Positions 7,198 through 9,258 of a DNA stretch of 9,258 nucleotides are shown one piece after another. Made by a program: the position numbers and the translations under genes. Below the pieces are notes generated by a model. The model saw only the letters and a list, made by a program, of their open reading frames with translations, did not search any database and was not told the DNA's origin. Where the stretch lies: contig DATBFY010000393.1 of assembly GCA_036558265.1 (NCBI GenBank), forward strand, positions 1 through 9,258, given 5' to 3'. This stretch comes from RYN-433 sp036558265. GTDB lineage: Bacteria > Planctomycetota > Phycisphaerae > Tepidisphaerales > Tepidisphaeraceae. How positions within the stretch are numbered: position 1 is the first letter of the stretch; the number at the start of each line of letters is the position of its first letter.

Positions 7198-8343
7198 GTG
7201 AACGCTGCTTCCTCCTACGACGTGATCGTCATCGGCGTTGGCGCCATGGGCGCCGCCACCTGCTACCACCTTGCCCGCCGCGGCGCCCGCGTCCTGGGCC
7301 TCGAACAGTTCGCCCTCGTCCACGCGATGGGCAGCTCCCACGGCCACACGCGGATGATCCGCCTGGCCTATTACGAACACGCCGACTATGTCCCGCTCTT
7401 GCGGAGGGCGTATGAGCTCTGGGACGACCTCGAACGCGCGACCGGCGAGCGCATCCTGTACCGCACCGGCGGTGTCTACATGGGCCCGCCCGAGGGCGAG
7501 ATCGTCGCCGGTGCGCTCCTGGCCGCCCGCCAGCACAACCTCGCCCACGAACAGCTCTCCCACGCCGACCTCGCCAGGCGCCATCCGCAATTCCAGCTCC
7601 CCCAGAACTTCGTCGGCGTCTGGGAGCCCGAGGCCGGCTTCCTCCTCTGCGAAAAATCGATCGGCCTCCTCGCGCGCCTCGCCCTCGAGCACGGCGCCAC
7701 CCTCCACGCCCACGAGCGCGTCCGCCAGGTCGATTTCACCCCCCGCGGCGTCACCGTCAGCACCGACGCCGCCACCTATTCCGCCGCCAAAGCCGTCTTC
7801 TGCGGCGGACCATGGAGCGGCAAGCTCCTGGCGGACCTGGGCGTGCCCCTGGTCGTCACCCGCCAACCCTTGGGTTGGCTCTGGCCGCGCAACCCCGCCG
7901 ACTTTGCCTTGGGCCGCTTCTCCGTCTGGGGCATCGAGCAGCCCGACGGCAGCCTCGCCTACGGCTTCCCCATGATGAGCGACCTCCCCGGCCTCAAGCT
8001 CGCCCGCCACGGCCGCGGCGCCGTGACCGATGCCGACACCGTCTCGCGCGACCCCACCGACGTCGATCACGCCGAGATCATCAAGATCGCCCAGACCTAC
8101 CTCCCCACCGCCATCGGCGCCACCCTCGCCACCCGCATCTGCCTCTACACCAACTCCCCCGACAGCCACTTCATCCTCGACCACCACCCCGCCACCGACC
8201 ACGCCTGCCTCGCCTGCGGCTTCTCCGGCCACGGCTTCAAGTTCGCAACCGTCATCGGCGAAGTCCTGGCCGACCTGGCCACCACCGGCAAGACCGACCT
8301 GCCAATCCAGTTCCTCGGCCTCCAGCGTTTCAGGTCTGCCTGA
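7198..8343 (+). CDS. solA: SolA-like flavin amine oxidase (sarcosine / N-methyltryptophan oxidase family)
   Basis: The 381-residue protein belongs to the monomeric sarcosine oxidase / N-methyl-L-tryptophan oxidase family, cytoplasmic enzymes that oxidatively demethylate N-methyl amino acids to amino acid, formaldehyde and H2O2. The N-terminus carries the FAD dinucleotide motif GVGAMG (13-18), followed by the acidic residue of LGLEQF (Glu36). SSHGHTRMIR (46-55) matches the active-site stretch holding a His and two Arg residues in sarcosine oxidase. Cys315 in RICLYTNSPDSHFILD sits where the family attaches FAD covalently. GFSGHGFKF (341-349) is the C-terminal flavin-site signature. Length is typical (about 370-390) and no key residue is missing. 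Start is GTG with AGGAG 6 nt upstream. It is divergent from the TIM-barrel gene and convergent, 17 nt apart, with the zinc-ribbon gene. The true substrate (sarcosine, N-methyltryptophan, pipecolate or other) cannot be told from sequence. Confidence 0.92.
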   Translation: MNAASSYDVIVIGVGAMGAATCYHLARRGARVLGLEQFALVHAMGSSHGHTRMIRLAYYEHADYVPLLRRAYELWDDLERATGERILYRTGGVYMGPPEGEIVAGALLAARQHNLAHEQLSHADLARRHPQFQLPQNFVGVWEPEAGFLLCEKSIGLLARLALEHGATLHAHERVRQVDFTPRGVTVSTDAATYSAAKAVFCGGPWSGKLLADLGVPLVVTRQPLGWLWPRNPADFALGRFSVWGIEQPDGSLAYGFPMMSDLPGLKLARHGRGAVTDADTVSRDPTDVDHAEIIKIAQTYLPTAIGATLATRICLYTNSPDSHFILDHHPATDHACLACGFSGHGFKFATVIGEVLADLATTGKTDLPIQFLGLQRFRSA

Positions 8344-8360
8344 TCCCCCCTCGCCACCTT

Positions 8361-9035
8361 TTAGCGGCTGGGCTTGGCCAGCGCCTCGCACGCAGGCGTT
8401 GGTGGAACTGCCCCGCACTCCGGACACTGCTCCGGCGTCGCGCGCAAGTCATACCCACACGCGACGCACAGCCCATCCCGTAAACGCCGCCTCCGCATGC
8501 GCTGCGCGGGCGTGTGGCGCGTCACAAAGTAATGCATCCGGCGCAATAGGGGTGGAACCGTCGCCATCAGCAACCCGGCCGCCACCGTGGATGCCAGCAC
8601 CACCAACACCATGAGCCACGGGTCAAATTCCAGCAGGAAGAACGCGCCAACAAACGGGCCGATGGCGCAACCCACCGTGAGCCACCGCGCCCACCGTGAC
8701 AAACCATTTCGTCGTCTGAAGTGGGCCAACAGCCATGCGGTCGGAAGTACGAACGCCCACCCGACATAGTGTTCCGAAATCCGGTGCAACGAGGACGCAG
8801 GCCAGCCCGGCGCGGTGCGGCGGAGGACCTGGATCCCAAACGGCGTCACGATTACGCGAACGCTCCGCGTCCCGCCACTCGCGTGATCGACCCACAGATA
8901 CGCCGTGCGAGCGCCGGAACGGGTCTTCACCTTGAGTACGCAAAGCCCGGCGGCGTAAATGAACCCCACGACAAGCGATAGCGCCGTGAGAATGGGAAAT
9001 GCGCGGCGCACGAACCTGTACGGCACTTGACTCAT
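8361..9035 (-). CDS. Multi-pass membrane protein with C-terminal zinc ribbon (planctomycete family)
   Basis: The 224-residue product has no known function. From the chosen start (MSQVPYRFVRRAF), a first hydrophobic segment covers about residues 13-35. A polar stretch of about 55 residues containing RVIVTPFGIQVLRR and PGWP follows. Further hydrophobic segments lie at about 92-106, 118-135 and 139-160. After a basic linker (QRMRRRRLRDG) comes a zinc ribbon with Cys190, Cys193, Cys204 and Cys207 (CVACGYDLRAT, CPECG). This architecture, with the W-rich middle and the GYDLRAT-type ribbon, matches a very common but uncharacterised family I associate with Phycisphaerae. The basic linker suggests the ribbon faces the cytoplasm. 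The frame stays open upstream to a GTG at 9230 (289 residues), but that extension is Arg-rich, low in conserved character and would bury the first membrane segment. No convincing Shine-Dalgarno precedes ATG 9035, so the start is the weakest part of this call. Confidence 0.8.
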   Translation of the reverse strand: MSQVPYRFVRRAFPILTALSLVVGFIYAAGLCVLKVKTRSGARTAYLWVDHASGGTRSVRVIVTPFGIQVLRRTAPGWPASSLHRISEHYVGWAFVLPTAWLLAHFRRRNGLSRWARWLTVGCAIGPFVGAFFLLEFDPWLMVLVVLASTVAAGLLMATVPPLLRRMHYFVTRHTPAQRMRRRRLRDGLCVACGYDLRATPEQCPECGAVPPTPACEALAKPSR

Positions 9036-9258
9036 CTGCGCAAACCACGTCGAGAAGCGGCGTGTGGGTCCAATCGTACCGCGCCGGACCATCGGCGCGC
9101 GACACGAGCCAGAGCGACAAAGATCCGCAATTCCGGTGCGCGCCGGTGACGCGCGCAGCGCAACTCCCCTCCGCCCGAAAAACAAAAAAACTCGCGCGCG
9201 AAAACCCAGCAAAACCCCACCTTCCGCCACCTTGATGGCGCTCCGCGAGTCACCGGCG
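9036..9258. other. Upstream region of the zinc-ribbon gene, no gene called
   Basis: These 223 nt at the window edge contain an A-rich tract on the plus strand (about 9178-9190) beside a short alternating CG palindrome at 9192-9200. I see no convincing coding frame. The plus-strand frame at 8999-9235 and the minus-strand extension lack family motifs. The region probably holds the leader and promoter of the minus-strand gene, but I cannot point to specific boxes. Confidence 0.4.

Noticed and set aside
7138..8427. 429-residue minus-strand open frame opposite solA
   Set aside because: It is a shadow of a well-conserved flavoprotein: Gly/Glu/Ala-rich, with no domain signal.
9185..9205. CG-rich palindrome next to a T-run on the minus strand as a rho-independent terminator
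   Set aside because: The palindrome can form only about three base pairs around a loop, too weak for a terminator hairpin.
9036..9230. N-terminal extension of the zinc-ribbon protein to GTG 9230
   Set aside because: The extension is Arg-rich with no conserved character, and it would place 65 residues before the first membrane segment. ATG 9035 gives the layout I expect for the family.
1..9258. Mobile element, prophage, CRISPR, defence system, tRNA or rRNA
   Set aside because: No transposase, integrase, capsid, Cas or nuclease motifs, no repeat arrays and no structured RNA sequences were found on either strand.

Overview
The window reads as chromosomal DNA of a high-GC bacterium, most likely a planctomycete and possibly of class Phycisphaerae. 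The main pointer is the last gene, a small membrane protein ending in a zinc ribbon of the CxACGYDLRAT...CPECG type, a tail I associate with many uncharacterised Phycisphaerae proteins. A secreted xylose-isomerase-like TIM-barrel protein, also common in planctomycetes, agrees with this. The assignment comes from family knowledge and was not tested by a search. Sampled sequence lines run about 70-73% GC in solA and in the 5' part of the TIM-barrel gene, but about 55-57% in the hypothetical gene at 5351-5980.

Layout. Positions 1-5326 carry a plus-strand glycogen-to-trehalose operon: the 3' end of glgX (debranching enzyme), treZ (maltooligosyltrehalose trehalohydrolase) and treY (maltooligosyltrehalose synthase), with gaps of 31 and 15 nt. 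GlgX trims glycogen branches to linear maltodextrins, TreY converts the reducing-end alpha-1,4 bond to an alpha,alpha-1,1 bond, and TreZ releases free trehalose. This is the TreYZ route, which needs no nucleotide sugar. The catalytic residues expected of TreZ and TreY are all visible, so both enzymes look active.

Convergent to the operon lie two minus-strand genes. One (5351-5980) is an unrecognised single-pass membrane protein with a charged coiled coil and TPR-like helices. The other (6079-7041) is a signal-peptide-bearing sugar isomerase/epimerase-like TIM-barrel protein. A strong hairpin lies between them at 6019-6058. A 156-nt divergent intergenic region (7042-7197) separates the TIM-barrel gene from a plus-strand solA-like flavin amine oxidase (7198-8343, GTG start). 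Both genes flanking this region have clear Shine-Dalgarno sequences. solA is convergent, 17 nt apart, with the zinc-ribbon membrane protein on the minus strand (best start 9035).

The last 223 nt hold the upstream region of that gene and nothing I can call confidently. I found no RNA gene, CRISPR array, insertion sequence, phage gene or defence system. The trehalose operon is well understood. The least explained items are the two membrane proteins and the secreted TIM barrel.
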